A stretch of 64,000 bases of DNA from Lentinus brumalis (GCA_001792895.1 MARA01000006.1:1488001-1552000); one strand, 5' to 3'. Positions 34,580 through 48,758 are shown, numbered from the stretch's first letter. Program-made: numbers and translations. Notes: a model not told the origin generated them from the letters alone.

Positions 34580-36199
34580 ATGGCAGCCCTCTCAACGCCT
34601 CTCAACGCGCGTTCTTCCCCTCGGCGAGCCATCCCTCGACTCCTGCCAGGCGCACCCACCACTCGCTCAGGCCGCCTCTCTGGTCTGTCCGCCCTGCCGC
34701 CAACCCCTTGCCCTCTCTCCCCGCCCCGCGCTGCCTGTGAGTACATCGACACTCCTCCCACGACGCTGCCTGCGGCGCACTCCCGCTAGCAAATACTGCC
34801 TCAGAGCTCTCCCCGCTGCGCCTCCGCCCGTCCACCGCCCTCTCCGTCCTTCATGCAACGTCATCGACGCGTCGTACACCTCAAGCACGACGTCCCGGAG
34901 CTCGTGACATTTCTGAGTGGGTCGTGCAGGAGCTGTTAGAGGGCGTCAGACGCTACATGGTGAGTCCCTGCGCGCGCATGACGTACCTCTGTGTTCCGCC
35001 ATCCTACACCCGCCCTAGACTGCTCAGACGATAGCCAGGATACTCCTCTGCTACTCCCGGCGTCCCTGCAAATGTCCCCATGTGGAGACTTGTCGCGCAA
35101 ACCGGCCGCCAACATACCCCACCTTCCAGGCGACATTTCGCTGCATCAGTGAGTCGGACTATCCCCCAAATACGTGACTTGTACGCGCACGACTCACCTC
35201 AACCGTCTCCAGCAAGCGTTCGCCGTTCCAATCCGCCGTTCGTCCTTGGCAGCAAGATCTCTGCCGCGATCGGGACGATTCCCAGCCCGTACCTCAGCGT
35301 ACCGGCGCGAATCTTGCTGCATCCGACGCGCGCCGTCTACGCGGACCAGGCTATATGCCCCTCTCCCGGTGAGGTCGCGAACTCGCACCTCGGCGGCCCA
35401 TTCACTGCCCGGTAAGCAAAAGTACCCTCGCCCGCGATGTCGGCAGACACAGCTGACAAAATTACGACTATCAGCATCTATGAACACCCCATCGACGTCT
35501 CCGACTGTTTCGCGCCGATCAGACGAGGTCGCAAATCGACGCACAACGGCCGAATTCATTGGTGTCAGGACATTCCGACACCGTCCCGCTCTCGCTGTGT
35601 CGGTCATCGAGCAGCAGCAGCCCGTAACACGTCAGCCGGTGCCGGGAAGCCGCCCCGTTGGCTCGAGACATGCGGTGCCCGGTCTCGCGTCTCGGACCAT
35701 CCGGCGGATCTGTCCTTCACGCAGCCCTCTCCCGTCCGTGCTCGTCATGCGTCGTGCCGCATCGACCGCAACTCGCCCGGAGCCGTCTCGCACGAGTCGA
35801 ATCCGCGACGCTCTCGCCGTGGCCCCGCTCGCCGGACACAGCGCAACCGCTTTGGCCGAGGCAGGTTGGCTTGGAAGACGACGGTCGCTCACGACGAGGA
35901 CAAGTCGCGCGGGCACCGGCTATGCGCGGACGCGAACTCGGAATGCAAGAGCACGGCTCCGACGTGCTGAGAGACGAGACGCACGTCTCTGTGCTCGGGA
36001 ACGCGGAGAGTCGGAGGATGGCGCTATGACAGCACGACGACGAGCCGGGGCTGAGTCTGCGCGGTCCTGCGTCGTGAGCCCGTCCCCGCCGCACCGTCAT
36101 ACGGACGACAACGCGCCTTCGCAGGCTATGACCGCGAAGAGTCGGCTCGACGCCTTGGGACGGCGCCGACGCACGACGCACGACGCACGACGCTCATGA
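34580..36199 (+). CDS. Candidate divergent gene, unit 2 copy
   Basis: Same arrangement as the unit 1 copy, with ATG at 34580. It lacks one C near 35053 relative to unit 1 but keeps the extra C near 35359, so ADQAIC continues in frame into PSPGEVANSHLGGPFTAR. Exon structure beyond that is uncertain. Confidence 0.35.
36167..36194 (+). repeat. Heptamer tandem repeat, unit 2
   Basis: Four CGACGCA/T heptamers, as in unit 1. Confidence 0.85.
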
Positions 36200-38732
36200 G
36201 TGCTCTCGTGAACGTCGTCTCCGGCACTTGGGACTTACACAGGCCGGAGCTACAAGACGGCCGACGGCCGGGACGTATAGCGCGCCGAGGAGAGGCGAAC
36301 ATCGCCGTGGCGGCAGGGTATGGCGGGAGAACAGGAGCAGGGGCAGGAACTCACTCGATTGGGCGGCGTGTGGATGGATGTCTTGTGTCCGGGTGCGTGT
36401 ATGTAAAGTACGCGCGATGAATATATCTCGTTGGTGCCTGCAGGAGCTGTGTCAGTCTCGCGATGTGCGCGAATTAACACGCGGGTGAGGACACTTACCT
36501 TACCAGAGCGCAGCGTGACGAGCCGCGTCGTCGCAGCTCTGCGCCGTCGTCGGGCTGACCGCGCTGGACGACGGGACGCCAGCAACCCTGTGCGACAAGA
36601 GACCCGGATTGTGGTCAGTCAATATTCTGGTACCCGCTGTTCGAGGGACACTCACGCAGCTTCGTCTAGGCCAGGGCGTTATGCATTAGTCCTCGACCAG
36701 ACGTCCAGCCGACATGCATCCCCCGGAGTCTCGCATCGGGCTCCTCGAGCGAGACGAGGATCTGCTCGTGCAGCGCCGGTGAGTGGTGTGTTCGTCTGCA
36801 GGAAGGGCGTAGCTTACCGTGATGTACTAGTACTGCAGATGCGCGCCGGTCGAGGGCCTCCCGTTACCGTGACAAACCGCATCCCAGCGAGACGGCGGGC
36901 GTGTCGAGCGCAGCCTGTTGTAGGAGGCAAACGGCGGAAGGTCCGCGGCACTGGCGCAGCGACTCGGAGGAACTTGCGGCGCTGGGAGTTCAGGCGAAGA
37001 CTCGCGGCTGCGACAGACAAGTAAGCAGTGGATCCGACAAGGCAGGGATGAACCGAGAACTTACTAGACGGTATGCGTCATGACTCCCAGGGCCCCAGCG
37101 TCGATGCGGGCGTGGAGGTCCGCGGCACTAGCGTTGGAGACTCGTCGAGGACTCGGTGCTTGCGGTACGGCTAGTTCAAGCGAGAACTCGTCGCTGCGGA
37201 CAAGTACGGTCATATGAGAAGGCTGTCCTGGACAGGCATGGCCACTGGTATGGCGTACCTGGATCCCCGGCCTTGCTACGATGCTAGCAAGACGTCCCGC
37301 AATGCACTGTACCGATCGTCTGAGGCAGGCTCGGTGTTGCGCTCTCTCGATGCCGAGGCGAGACCTAGATGACAGAGTAAGCTAGCGAACGTCATGGTCA
37401 CTGAAGCAGCCGGCTTACCGCGACTCGGATAGTAGGCACAGTACACGCACAGCGAAGTGATGCTCGTGCTGTACGTCAACACTTGGCCGTGCGGGTACAA
37501 GGAAGCATGCCGGAGCTGTAAGTACGCGCGTTCAATACTTACGCTGCCGTCCCCAGACTTAGCAAACGTGCTGACCGTTTTACAGGAAGCAGGATGCTGG
37601 AACCGTGACGCAGGCGGCATGGGCATCCGCTAACCGATCTGTGCAAGCGGTGAGTCGTGTCGTTTTGATGCGAAGTCGTGATCACTGACGTACCTGCAGA
37701 CTTGTAGCGTTCCTGAACACACTCGGGCATGTTGCTAACCACCCGCGCTCCGATGAGTGACGCTCTGGCCGAGTCCTGGTTCACAGCGGGACCTGCAGCA
37801 AGTCAACAGCACGTTCGCTTGCGGCTCGGAGGAGATCGTGCGCTTCTGTGTATCCATGCATGTCAGTGACGCTCTGCGATCCGATCTGGGAGGACTGACA
37901 TACATACGCTTCCAGGGATGTGAACGAGAAGCTTCCTGTTGTTCTTCCTCAGAGCGGTGACCGGACCAAGACGCCGACTCGGCCGCATGCTCGTCGAAAC
38001 AAACGAGTCGCCCGCACTCACTAGTAAGCCGGGCAATCAAATGCCACGGAGACCGCTTCAAACTGTTGGTCAGTATACACTATGGCACCAGACTCTCCGT
38101 GCTGTGCTCACGGTGTTGTTCCTGGACCGTAGTTCGCAGTCGAGACGCATGCGAGCGTCGACGCTGTGCCTTGCTTCTTGGAGGTACTGACGACCGGTCA
38201 TCAACATCGCACCCGGCTTCTCTGAGCTCACAGGACGACGCCTCGAAATACAACGTCACTGGCGGCGGACGATTCAGTACCAGGCGCGGCATGGCGAGAT
38301 GTGAGGTGAGCACATACCGCCATTGATAGGAAGTCGAGTGCTACACACCGTGCGGACACAGGGCACTGGTCAGTCGGAAGTCGCGTCAATCGAGTAGCCC
38401 CTTCGCGCACCGAACGCTGACGAAGAGCGAGATGTTCATTCTCAATGCGATACTCGGACAGGGCCGACGCGCACGGTCCGGGAGCCTGGCGACAAGAGAT
38501 TTAGTTTCGGCGGAGCACGTCGGGCGCAGACATCAAGACCGGTACCTCACCTCGATGTTGGCATGGTGGTACGACCACTCGGATCCGGGCACTGGGACAA
38601 CTGATGTCTATACCCGCGTACAGGCAAGATCCGAGTCGCGGCCACGGGCGGAGTGCCCGGCGGTGCGGATATAGGATGTACTATACAGTAGGTCAATATA
38701 ACGGTATTCTTATTGTTAGGACATACGCTCAC

Positions 38733-38945
38733 CATTTGATATATGTATTCTGCTTGAATGAGGACGCAATCTGGGTGCTACGCAGCTGTGTACAAGTGCC
38801 TGAGGCCGTGTATACCGGGCGTCTGCTACGCGAGATAGCGATCTGCGCGGGCGGTGAGTTGAGCTCTTTGAAGTTCCACGCGACTTGCGGGACGTACCAA
38901 GAGCGTGAGGTCCTCCGGGTCACCGTAATAGCGCAAGATGAAGAC
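38733..38945 (-). CDS. Candidate two-exon coding segment, unit 2 copy
   Basis: Sequence identical to the unit 1 segment: VFILRYYGDPEDLTLL, a 55-bp intron, then the SRSRRPVYTASG exon. Confidence 0.4.
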
Positions 38946-41849
38946 CTAGCGTCAGGTACGAATTGTTGCATGACCCGGGCATGACAACCTGCAGGGTGCC
39001 ATTGACTGCGTCGCGGGCAGCTGGCGGTGGCAAGGAGTTATGTTCAATGAGAACGCACACCGTGGCGGCGACGTAAGTGGACACCGTTTACGCGTGTGAT
39101 GATATATTACGTACGGAGACACTGGTGCACTGCGGGCAATACGTCTTGGTCGGTCAGTGCGGGTCTGTAAGAGAAAGCCCGGTCTCTTACCTCGGACCGG
39201 CCGTCGGGATAATGTGGCTAGAAGCCTCTATTCGAATTGGAAGGTTTGTTCATATGATCCTTCGAAGTGTCGTGGCCAACGTGGACTCACCATTTGAACC
39301 TGCAGTTGCTATAGGATCTAAATGACCGAACATTAGCAGAGATGACATGATGTGCGTACCGGACATGCCGGGAGAGGAGGAAGTGCGACGGTCTGTCGAC
39401 GAAGCGGTTGTAGGAGGCGAGTAGATAGAAGGAGAAAGAAGGAGGGGAGTGGATGGAGTGAAGGGAGGGGATGATGAGCTTGTCGTCGAAGAGTCGGGGT
39501 TCTTATATCCAGAGAGGAGGGCCTGTAAACAAATAGACCACGCAATCTGCGTTGCCCAAGGGGCGAGATACACGGAGATTCTGTCCCGAGCTTTGCGTCA
39601 GCATCTTGCTTATTGTCCAGACACATCTGCTTGCGAACCAACCAGCGCACGACACGAATCGACGGCAGCACGGGAGGCGAAATGGTGGGTATGCCCAGAG
39701 GGCTGAAACTGATGTTTTCACCTTCTGACTGTGTTCTGGAGCCGCGTAGCACCCGGGGCGGTACTCGCCTATGTAGGCGAGCGCCCTAATATGATGGAGC
39801 TCATTTCTCCGTCCGTTGCCGTCGTAGTTTCGTTGCCCGGGGGCAGGAGGAGAGGGTCAGCCATGCATCCCAGCATTCTAAGGCCTTTCGTGTATTTCTG
39901 GATGTCCTGGCCACCTGGAGCAGTCATACTATGTGTATTACGTGGCTACATGCCTATACTGAGGTTGCATGACCTACTGCATAGTCTTAGCTTGCGTAGA
40001 TTTGAACTGAAATGCGCAATGTGCCTTCTATTGCACTCAAGTGACCTTGCACTTTGTTTTCAAGCTGCGCATCTTCATAGAGGCCTTCTACTAATAGCAT
40101 TCTCTAGTCACACTTGCTACGGCCAGTCATGGCTCCCAGAATAATTTTTGGATGCTCATCTGCAAGGACAGGAGCGCAAAGCGTGAACGAAGGTGCGCGT
40201 GCGCAGGCGCTCGGAGGTAGTGCGATCTGCCACCGCTTCGGCCATTGCGGCGTCATTCCTCCGCTTTCTCTATGATCTCAATACATGTTGAATACTTGCT
40301 TCCCATGTCCGCAGTCCAAACGACCGTAAGCAGGTTGGCTTCGGGCCATGTTCTTGGCAGATTATACCAACATAACTTGCCACCAGTAAGTATTGCCTAT
40401 CCCCTGTTGCTCACAGTGCTTCCGGCTCAAACCAGATAACTCAGCAGCTACTGGTTGACTGTCCCTGTTACTGGGTGTAGAGCTTGATATTGGTTGACAG
40501 AACCGCGGCCGCGGCAGATAAGCGGGGCATGGGTCCAGACCTCAGGCTTCAAGATTACACCAGATGTAAGTTGAATGTCCGAACCGCTTAGCCACGGTGA
40601 TGCGGCTGCCGTCTACCGCAAGCCCTTGCCCTGACACGTAGACTGCTACCACACCATCTGGCTTCCCCTCGAATTCGCTCCCCCATTGTTGAAGTCGTTG
40701 AAGTGCTCTATTCTGCGCCGGCACTGCTGTCTACTCATATACTACTCATATTGACCAACTGCTGTCCCTCCAACTCCCATCCCATGCCCACTGACAGCCT
40801 CCCAACACTTTCGTCGCCACCACTTCAGACATAACATGGGCAGATCGGTGAGCTCAGATGCGCTCACCTCAGTGCATCCCGATGCTCATGCGCTGACTGC
40901 TGACCTCGTGCCGACTTGTGTTGCCCAGGAATTTGTCGAATGCCCTGGTAAGCATGACACGCCCACCTAGACCATGTTGCGCACTCTGATGCCGTAGCAT
41001 CGACAACAGAGTCTAATCCTACCATATCAAGACATAGACTTCCTCGAGTGTCCATGCTGTGGTTAGCGAGCTTCGCACGTAAGTGCAAGCACCAACACTG
41101 ACAATGTGTCCCACCTCACGACGACTCGGCCAGTCTTCCCGTCCATGCGGTGAGCTCTCGTGTCTTCCTGATCACCTGTAGATGCATAGCACTCACGCCT
41201 GTAATTGCGGTAGCAGAAGTAGCATCCCCAGCTGAAGACAGGCCGCACGCTCGTGGGCAAGGGCACAAGTCATCAGCACATGCTCCCGGTGTCCCTGACT
41301 TTCTCCCGGTGCCCGCAGGGCGCAAACTACGCGATCAGCAGCAACCCACCGCCTTCCTTGTCATGATGACACAACTTACCTCTTCGCGGTGCGTCTCCGA
41401 CGTACCCGCCGCTCTGTGCGCTGCTGCTGCGGCCTTGTTAAGGTCTCACGAAGGCGCACTGCACGAGCCCGACACGATGCTGTGAGTGCTCCGTTCCGCG
41501 CTCGACGTCTCTTCCGGGCAGATGCAAGATCTGCCGGGCTTGCCTTTCGACATCTCAAGATCTCCGGCCGTCTGCGAGTCACCTCCCGTACGACCGTGTT
41601 CAACGTCTCGCGAGGCGCGTCTAGACGTTCTGCATGTCATTCCAGGATGTCGGCACTGCGAGCCTTCATACTCAGGTTTCAAGCTCAAGAGAACACGGTG
41701 AGCTCGCGAGTCTCGGATTCATTGTACTTACCTTGTATGTTCACTGACCTTCCGGACGCAGCAGGGTGACGTCACGCGCCGCAACATTGTCCGAGGCAGA
41801 GGACGCGATCGAGGGCTAGACCGAGGAGGAGGAGAGGGAGGGCGAACGA
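38946..41849. other. Unit 2 tail, no gene assigned
   Basis: Near-identical to the corresponding part of unit 1, with a single C/T difference near 39323. No further feature beyond the hairpin at 39167-39190 and the palindrome near 39764-39781. Confidence 0.5.
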
Positions 41850-42657
41850 GTCTGCGCGACGGCTCAAGGTACGTCGTGACTGCGCCCGCTCGCCCACACG
41901 CTTCTGCGTGTCCCACTACTACCCTTCCGCTGCCCGTTGCCTCGGCGCGTGCTGGCATGAAAGCGGGGACTCGTGTCATGAGATGCACAGTGTCGAGGGC
42001 CTCCAGCCGCTGGACTTTGCGCGAGCATTGCCAGGTCCGACACTCGGCCGGTCGCTGTATGCGGTATGCGGCAGGCGACAAATCCAGAGCGGGCAGTCAA
42101 ATAAGCCCGTGTTTCAGTCGAGCAGGCGATGAGGAGAAAGGCGCACCCGGGAACGTCGCGATGTCATGGTGGTGGTAGGAGGCAGAGCCGCGTCGGAAGT
42201 ACGCAGAATAGGCGCCCGTATTCCGACCGCGGATTTGGACGTCTCGCGGTGCTTGTACCGCTGGCCTTCTGGGCGAGCGTAGAGTAGAAACCGTGTATTT
42301 TCTGCTACTATATGTACTCTCCGTAGCTGTGAATACACGAGTCTTGAGTCCTCCGAATGCCCGGTGCGAGTCCGCTGCTTCGAAGTCTCGCAAGTTCCAC
42401 AGAGCACTGGCACACCCTCCGACACTCCAGGGAGCACCCATGCCAAGACTATCCCCAGAAAACACCCTAAGTTCAGCATTCGTGCTGAAGCAGGAAATCG
42501 TGCGCCTCGGCTAGTGCGTCGGGACACGAGGCTACTGCACGCCCGCCCCCGCCGCCGGCTAGATATCGCGGAGATGCGCCTCGCCTACACAGCTCCCGTG
42601 ATTCACGCAGCGACATCGGCGAACAAAATATATTTCTGCGCTATGTACACCGGCGAG

Positions 42658-44303
42658 CTATCTACACTCCAGCCCGTCGTTGATCGTGGACTGCACGGCA
42701 TCGACGCGCGCGTTCACCTGCCCCGCGTACGTCGCAGAGTCGTTGTACATGCTCGCGTTGACCGACGTCGCGATCAGATTCGAAAAGTCCGAGACGGAGG
42801 CGGACGCCTGCTGCTCGTACTTGTGCTGAATCGGCCCGATCGCCAAGCTGGAGCTCGACGGAGAGGAGGCCAAAGACCCGATGAGGAAGCATGCGAGCGC
42901 GGGCGGGTGGAACACGTAGTGTGCGAACCAGATGATCTTGTCCCTGCGTGCCGGGTTCATCCAGCTCTGCAACAGCAGGATGAGCTTCGTGACCCAGGGG
43001 TGCGCCATCGTCCCCTCGATGCTCATGAGGTCGTGGTTCGACGCCCGTGCGTACAGCTCGTTCCCGACCTCCAGCGTCGTGACGCCGGGGTCGCGCCGGA
43101 GGTCGTCCTTGATGCGCCGGAAGTGGTCCTTCATCGCCCGCCACTTGTACCACTCGAGCCAGCAGTTCGCGGCAATGAGCAGGAAGATGAGGACGATCAG
43201 GATGGCGGTGCCGATCTTGACCATCTTGACCAGGTCGTGTCCAAGGTCGTCCACGACAGAGGTGTCCATCTGGTTGCAGAAGGTCACCGTGTTCTGGCTC
43301 GGAAGCGGCAGCGCGGTGACGTCAAAGTGCAGACCCGCGAACGTGTCGTTGATGTCCTTCTTCAGCAGCTCAAAAGGAGTATCGACGCTAGACACGCGTC
43401 AGCGCATATTATGTCATCAACTCGACTCGACCTACATGTCCTCGATCTTGTTTTTCAAGTCTGCTATGGTTGGCAGTGAGTTGTTGAGGTTCTGTAGCGC
43501 GCTCGTGAAGTCCGACGGCAGCTGAACGTTGTCCAGCGCGGACAAACTCGGGGTACTGATCTGCGGAGGCGTGAAGTGGAAGAACGGGACGTTGTTGGCC
43601 GCGTCCACGACCGTCTTGATCGCGCTGTTGAGCCCGTTCACGTCGTTCTGGATGCTCGTCTTGAGACCGCTGAACGTGCTCTGCAGGAATTTGTTGATCT
43701 GTGGGAGGAAGACCAGTCAGTCTTGACTGAACATATCGGCAGACGACGCGCTGAGTGGTTCCCTAGTAGCTGGCACACTCTGCTCACCTCATCTACTGCA
43801 CCAAGGAGAATGGACAGAGCCCCGCGAACGACGAGCTCAATGAAGCACAGGAGGGTAGACCGGTAGATATCGATGACGAAGTTGATGATGGCCTCCATGA
43901 CGGTCAGAGCAAGCGTCATGGTCGCCCGAGCGGCGTTCAGCGTGCCGTTGACTGCATCCGTGATCTGCGCGTTCGTCGCGACTGCGAGGTAGCGGGGCAT
44001 GCTGGCAGCGGAGGTGGCGGCGTGCTCGGCGGCCTTACAGCTGGCAAGCAAGTCGGCCTTGACGTTCGCGACCGCATCGTTGGCGGAGTCCGAGGAGATC
44101 TGGAGACGGAAGACGATGAAGATGAGGGAGATGATGGGGTATGCGAGCCAGGTAAGCGAGAAGAGATGGGGGAGCTGGAGGTACGGCCTGATGTCGTGGC
44201 TGTAGTCAATCTCTGTCTGTCCCTTCCGGCCCTCGTCGCGAGGTGGGTCGGTGTATGTCCAGTGGGAGTGGACGGGGTCGTAGTTCCAGGAGGCCTGGCT
44301 CAT
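42658..44303 (-). pseudogene. PRM1: PRM1 copy 3, 3'-truncated with scrambled helix
   Basis: Exons 44303-43788, 43698-43436 and 43387-42658; introns 89 and 48 bp. The frame is open for 502 codons. In the exon 3 helix, a 2-bp loss (near 42845) and a 1-bp loss (near 42879) together restore the frame but turn the hydrophobic [16 protein letters not shown] of copy 4 into [15 protein letters not shown], which should abolish that membrane span. Like copy 2 it then stops after ECR just beyond the junction. It is unlikely to be functional. Confidence 0.8.
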
Positions 44304-44683
44304 CGTGGTGTCGGCCGGCGACGAGAGGGATGTCTATGGGGGTCGAAAAGAAAGTAAGTCCCGAAGGAGGCGCAGGGGCTGCAGACCGCCTCTGCATGCT
44401 TTTGAGAAGACGTCGGCCATTGTTTTCGGTTACGTGCAGGTCGACGCTGGTCGACCTTCATTGTTCTCCCCAAAGCACTCACACAATTGAGCTGCCAAAT
44501 GCGGAAGGCGCGACTACCGGCAGACGCTGGCACCGCTGCCCGCTCGGCGCCTCTTCGATCCTCGACGTCCACCACGCCCAACATCCTACTCAGCGTCCAA
44601 CCAGCTGCACACCGCCAGCCCTCCGCTGCCCTCCCGCTGTGTTTGTCACTCGTCCAGGACACACGCGCCCCGATCCCGCCCCG

Positions 44684-46322
44684 ATGGCGACTCTCTCAAC
44701 GCCTCTCAACGCGCGTTCTTCCCCTCGGCGAGCCATCCCTCGACTCCTGCCAGGCGCATCCGCGACTCGCTCAGGCCGCATCTCTGGTCTGTCCGCCCTG
44801 CCGCCAACGCGCTGCATTCCGCCCTTGCCCTCTCTCCCCGCCCCGCGCTGCCTGTGACTACATCCACGCCGCTGCCTGGAGCGAAACCGACGCACTCCCG
44901 CTGGCATATACTGCCTCAGAGCTCTCCCCGCTGCGCCTCCGCCCGTCCACCGCCCTCTCCGTCTCTATGCAACGTCGTCGACGCGTCGTACACCTCAAGC
45001 ACGACGTCCCGGAGCTCGTGACATTTCTGAGTGGGTCGTGCAGGAGCTGTTAGAGGGCGTCAGACGCTACATGGTGAGTCCCTGCGCGCGCATGACGTAC
45101 CTCTGTGTTCCGCCATCCTACACCCGCCCTAGACTGCTCAGACGATAGCCAGGATACTCCTCTACCAGGTTTCGACGTCCCTGCAAATGTCTTCATGTGG
45201 AGACTTGTCGCGCAAACCGGCCGCCAACATACCCTACCTTCCAGGCAACATTCCCCTGCATCAGTGAGTCAGACTAACCCCCAAATACGTGACTTGTACG
45301 CGCACGACTCACCTCAACCGTCTCCAGCAAGCGTGCGCCGTTCCAATCCGCCGTTCGCCGTCAACAGCCAGATCTCTGCCGCGATCGGGACAATTCCGCA
45401 GATTCCCAGCCCGTACCTCAGCGTATCGGCGCGAATCCTGCTGCATCCGACGCGTGCCGTCTACGCGGACCAGGCTATATGCTGTTCCCCCGGGGAGGTC
45501 GCGAACTCGCACCTCGGCGGCCCATTCACTGCCCGGTAAGCAAAAGTACCCTCGCCCGCGATGTCGGCAGACACAGCTGACAAAATTACGACTATCAGCA
45601 TCTATGAACACCCCATCGACGTCTCCGACTGTTTCGCGCCGATCAGACGAGGTCGCAAATCGACGCAAAACGGCCGATTTCATTGGTATCAGCGGACCCG
45701 ACACCGTCCCGCTCTCGCTGTGTCGGTCATCGAGCAGCAGCAGCCCGCAACACGTCAGCCGGTGCCGGGAAGCCGCCCCGTTGGCTCGAGACATGCGGTG
45801 CCCGGTCTCGCGTCTCGGACCATCCGGCGGATCTGTCCTTCACGCAGCCCTCTCCCGTCCGTGCTCGTCATGCGTCGTGCCGCATCGACCGCAACTCGCC
45901 CGGAGCCGTCTCGCACGAGTCGAATCCGCGACGCTCTCGCCGTGGCCCCGCTCGCCGGACACAGCGCAACCGCTTTGGCCGAGGCAGGTTGGCTTGGAAG
46001 ACGACGGTCGCTCACGACGAGGACAAGTCGCGCGGGCACCGGCTATGCGCGGACGCGAACTCGGAATGCAAGAGCACGGCTCCGACGTGCTGAGAGACGA
46101 GACGCACGTCTCTGTGCTCGGGAACGCGGAGAGTCGGAGGATGGCGCTATGACAGCACGACGACGAGCCGGGGCTGAGTCTGCGCGGTCCTGCGTCGTGA
46201 GCCCGTCCCCGCCGCACCGTCATACGGACGACAACGCGCCTTCGCAGGCTATGACCGCGAAGAGTCGGCTCGACGCCTTGGGACGGCGCCGACGCACGAC
46301 GCACGACGCACGACGCTCATGA
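44684..46322 (+). CDS. Candidate divergent gene, unit 3 copy
   Basis: ATG at 44684 (MATLSTPLNARSSPRRAIPR). A 13-bp insertion near 44811 and a 1-bp loss near 44966, with a lost TAG acceptor, are mutually compensating if the CTCAG acceptor is used. The exons with CKCLHVETCRANRPPTYPTF and PFAVNSQISAAIGTIPQIPS stay open, and the frame runs into CSPGEVANSHLGGPFTAR. The last exon differs from unit 1 by a 1-bp deletion near 45696, after which a long ORF runs to 46322. Confidence 0.4.
46290..46317 (+). repeat. Heptamer tandem repeat, unit 3
   Basis: Four CGACGCA/T heptamers, unchanged from unit 1. Confidence 0.85.
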
Positions 46323-48758
46323 GTGCTCTCGTGAACGTCGTCTCCGGCACTTGGGACTTACACAGGCCGGAGCTACAAGACGGCCGACGGCCGGGACGTA
46401 TAGCGCGCCGAGGAGAGGCGAACATCGCCGTGGCGGCAGGGTATGGCGGGAGAACAGGAGCAGGGGCAGGAACTCACTCGATTGGGCGGCGTGTGGATGG
46501 ATGTCTTGTGTCCGGGTGCGTGTATGTAAAGTACGCGCGATGAATATATCTCGTTGGTGCCTGCAGGAGCTGTGTCAGTCTCGCGATGTGCGCGAATTAA
46601 CACGCGGGTGAGGACACTTACCTTACCAGAGCGCAGCGTGACGAGCCGCGTCGTCGCAGCTCTGCGCCGTCGTCGGGCTGACCGCGCTGGACGACGGGAC
46701 GCCAGCAACCCTGTGCGACAAGAGACCCGGATTGTGGTCAGTCAATATTCTGGTACCCGCTGTTCGAGGGACACTCACGCAGCTTCGTCTAGGCCAGGGC
46801 GTTATGCATTAGTCCTCGACCAGACGTCCAGCCGACATGCATCCCCCGGAGTCTCGCATCGCGCTCCTCGAGCGAGACGAGGATCTGCTCGTGCAGCGAC
46901 GGTGAGTGGTGTGTTCGTCTGCAGAAAGGTTTCACACAGCTTATCGTGATGGGCTGCAGATGCGCGACGGTAGAGAGCCTCCCGGTACCGTGACAAACCG
47001 CATCCCAGCGAGAAGGCGGGCGTGTCGGGCGCAGTCTGTTGTAGGAGGCAAACGGCGGAAGGTCGCGGCACTGGCGCGGAGACTCGGAACTGGCGGCGCT
47101 GGGAGTTCAGGCGAAGACTCGCGGCTGCGACAGACAAGTAAGCAGTGGATCCGACAAGGCAGGGATGAACCGAGAACTTACTAGACGGTATGCACCACGA
47201 CACCCAGGGCCCCGGCGTCGATGCAGGCGTGGAGGTCCGCAGCACTAGCGTTGGAGACTCGGGGCTTGCGGTACGGCTAGTTCAAGCGAGCACTCGTCGG
47301 CGTCGCTGCGAACAATAACGTCGAGGCAGGCACGTCGAAGTCGTGTTGCGCCCTTTCGGTGCCGAGACGAGACCTGGAAGCCAGAGAGTTAGCTGGCGAA
47401 CATCTTGGTCACTCACTATAGCAGCCGACTTACCGCGACTCGGATAGTAGGCACAGTACACGCACAGCGAAGCGATGCTCGTGGTGGACGTCAACACTTG
47501 GCCCTGCGGGTACAAGGAAGCATGCCGGGGCTGTAAGTACGCGAAATCAATACTTATGCTGCTGTTCCGAGACTTAGCAAACGTGCTGACCGTTTTACAG
47601 GAAGCAGGATGCTGGAACGCAGGCGGCATGGGCATCCGCTAACCGATCTGTGCAAGCGGTGAGTCGTGTCTCCTTGATGCGAAGTCGTGATCACTGACGT
47701 ACCTGCAGACTTGTAGCGTTCCTGAATACACTCGGGCATGTTGCTATCCACCCGCGCTCCGATGAGTGACGCTCTGGCCGAGTCCTGGTTCACAGCGGGA
47801 CCTGCAGCAAGTCAACAGCACGTTCGCTTGCGGCTCGGAGGAGATCGTGCGCTTCTGTGTATCCATGCATGTCAGTGACGCTCTGCGATCCGATCTGGGA
47901 GGACTGACATACGTACGCTTCCAGGGATGTGAACGAGAAGCTTCCTGTTGTTCTTCCTCAGAGCGGTGACCGGACCAAGACGCCGACTCGGCCGCATGCT
48001 CGTCGAAACAAACGAGTCGCCCGCACTCACTAGTAAGCCGGGCAATCAAAGGCGACGGAGATCGCTTTAAACTGTTGGTCAGTATATACTATGGCACCAG
48101 ACTCTCCGTGCTGTGCTCACGGTGTTGTTCCTGGACCGTAGTTCGCAGTCGAGACGCATGCGAGCGTCGACGCCGTGCCTTGCTTCTTGTCGGTACTGAC
48201 GACCGGTCATCAACATCGCACCCGGCTTCTCTGAGCTCACAGGACGACGCCTCGAAATACAACGGCACTGGCGGCGGGCGATTCAGTACCAGGCGCGGCA
48301 TGACGATATGGGGCGGTGAGCCCATACCGCCATTGGTAGGAACTCGAGTGCTACGCACCGTGGTCTTGGCTGCCCGGGCTGCCCGGCACAGGGTACTGGT
48401 CAGTCGGAAGTCGCGTCGAGTAGCCGGGTGACGTACCAAACGCTGACTAACAGCGGCATGTTCATTCTGGATGCGATGCTCGCACAGGGCCGACGGGCAC
48501 GGTCCGGGAACCTGGTGACAAGAGAATTAGTTGCGGCGGAGCACGTCAGGCGCGGACATCAAGACCGGTACCTCACCTCGATGTCGGCATGGTGCTCGGA
48601 TCCGGGAACTCGGACATGGTGTCTATACCGGCGTACAGGCAAGATGCGAGTCGCGGCCACGGGCGGAGTGTCCGGCGGCGTGGGTACAGGATCATGTACT
48701 AGTACACTATACAGTAGGTCAAACAGACTATACTCTGATAGTTTGGATATACGCTCAC

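Larger units (their letters stand above)
31850..42670. repeat. PRM1 tandem array, unit 2
   Basis: About 10.82 kb, nearly identical to unit 1. The differences seen are mostly single-base gains or losses (for example near 34148, 34576, 35053 and 35359, and seven between 41920 and 42550). Confidence 0.85.
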
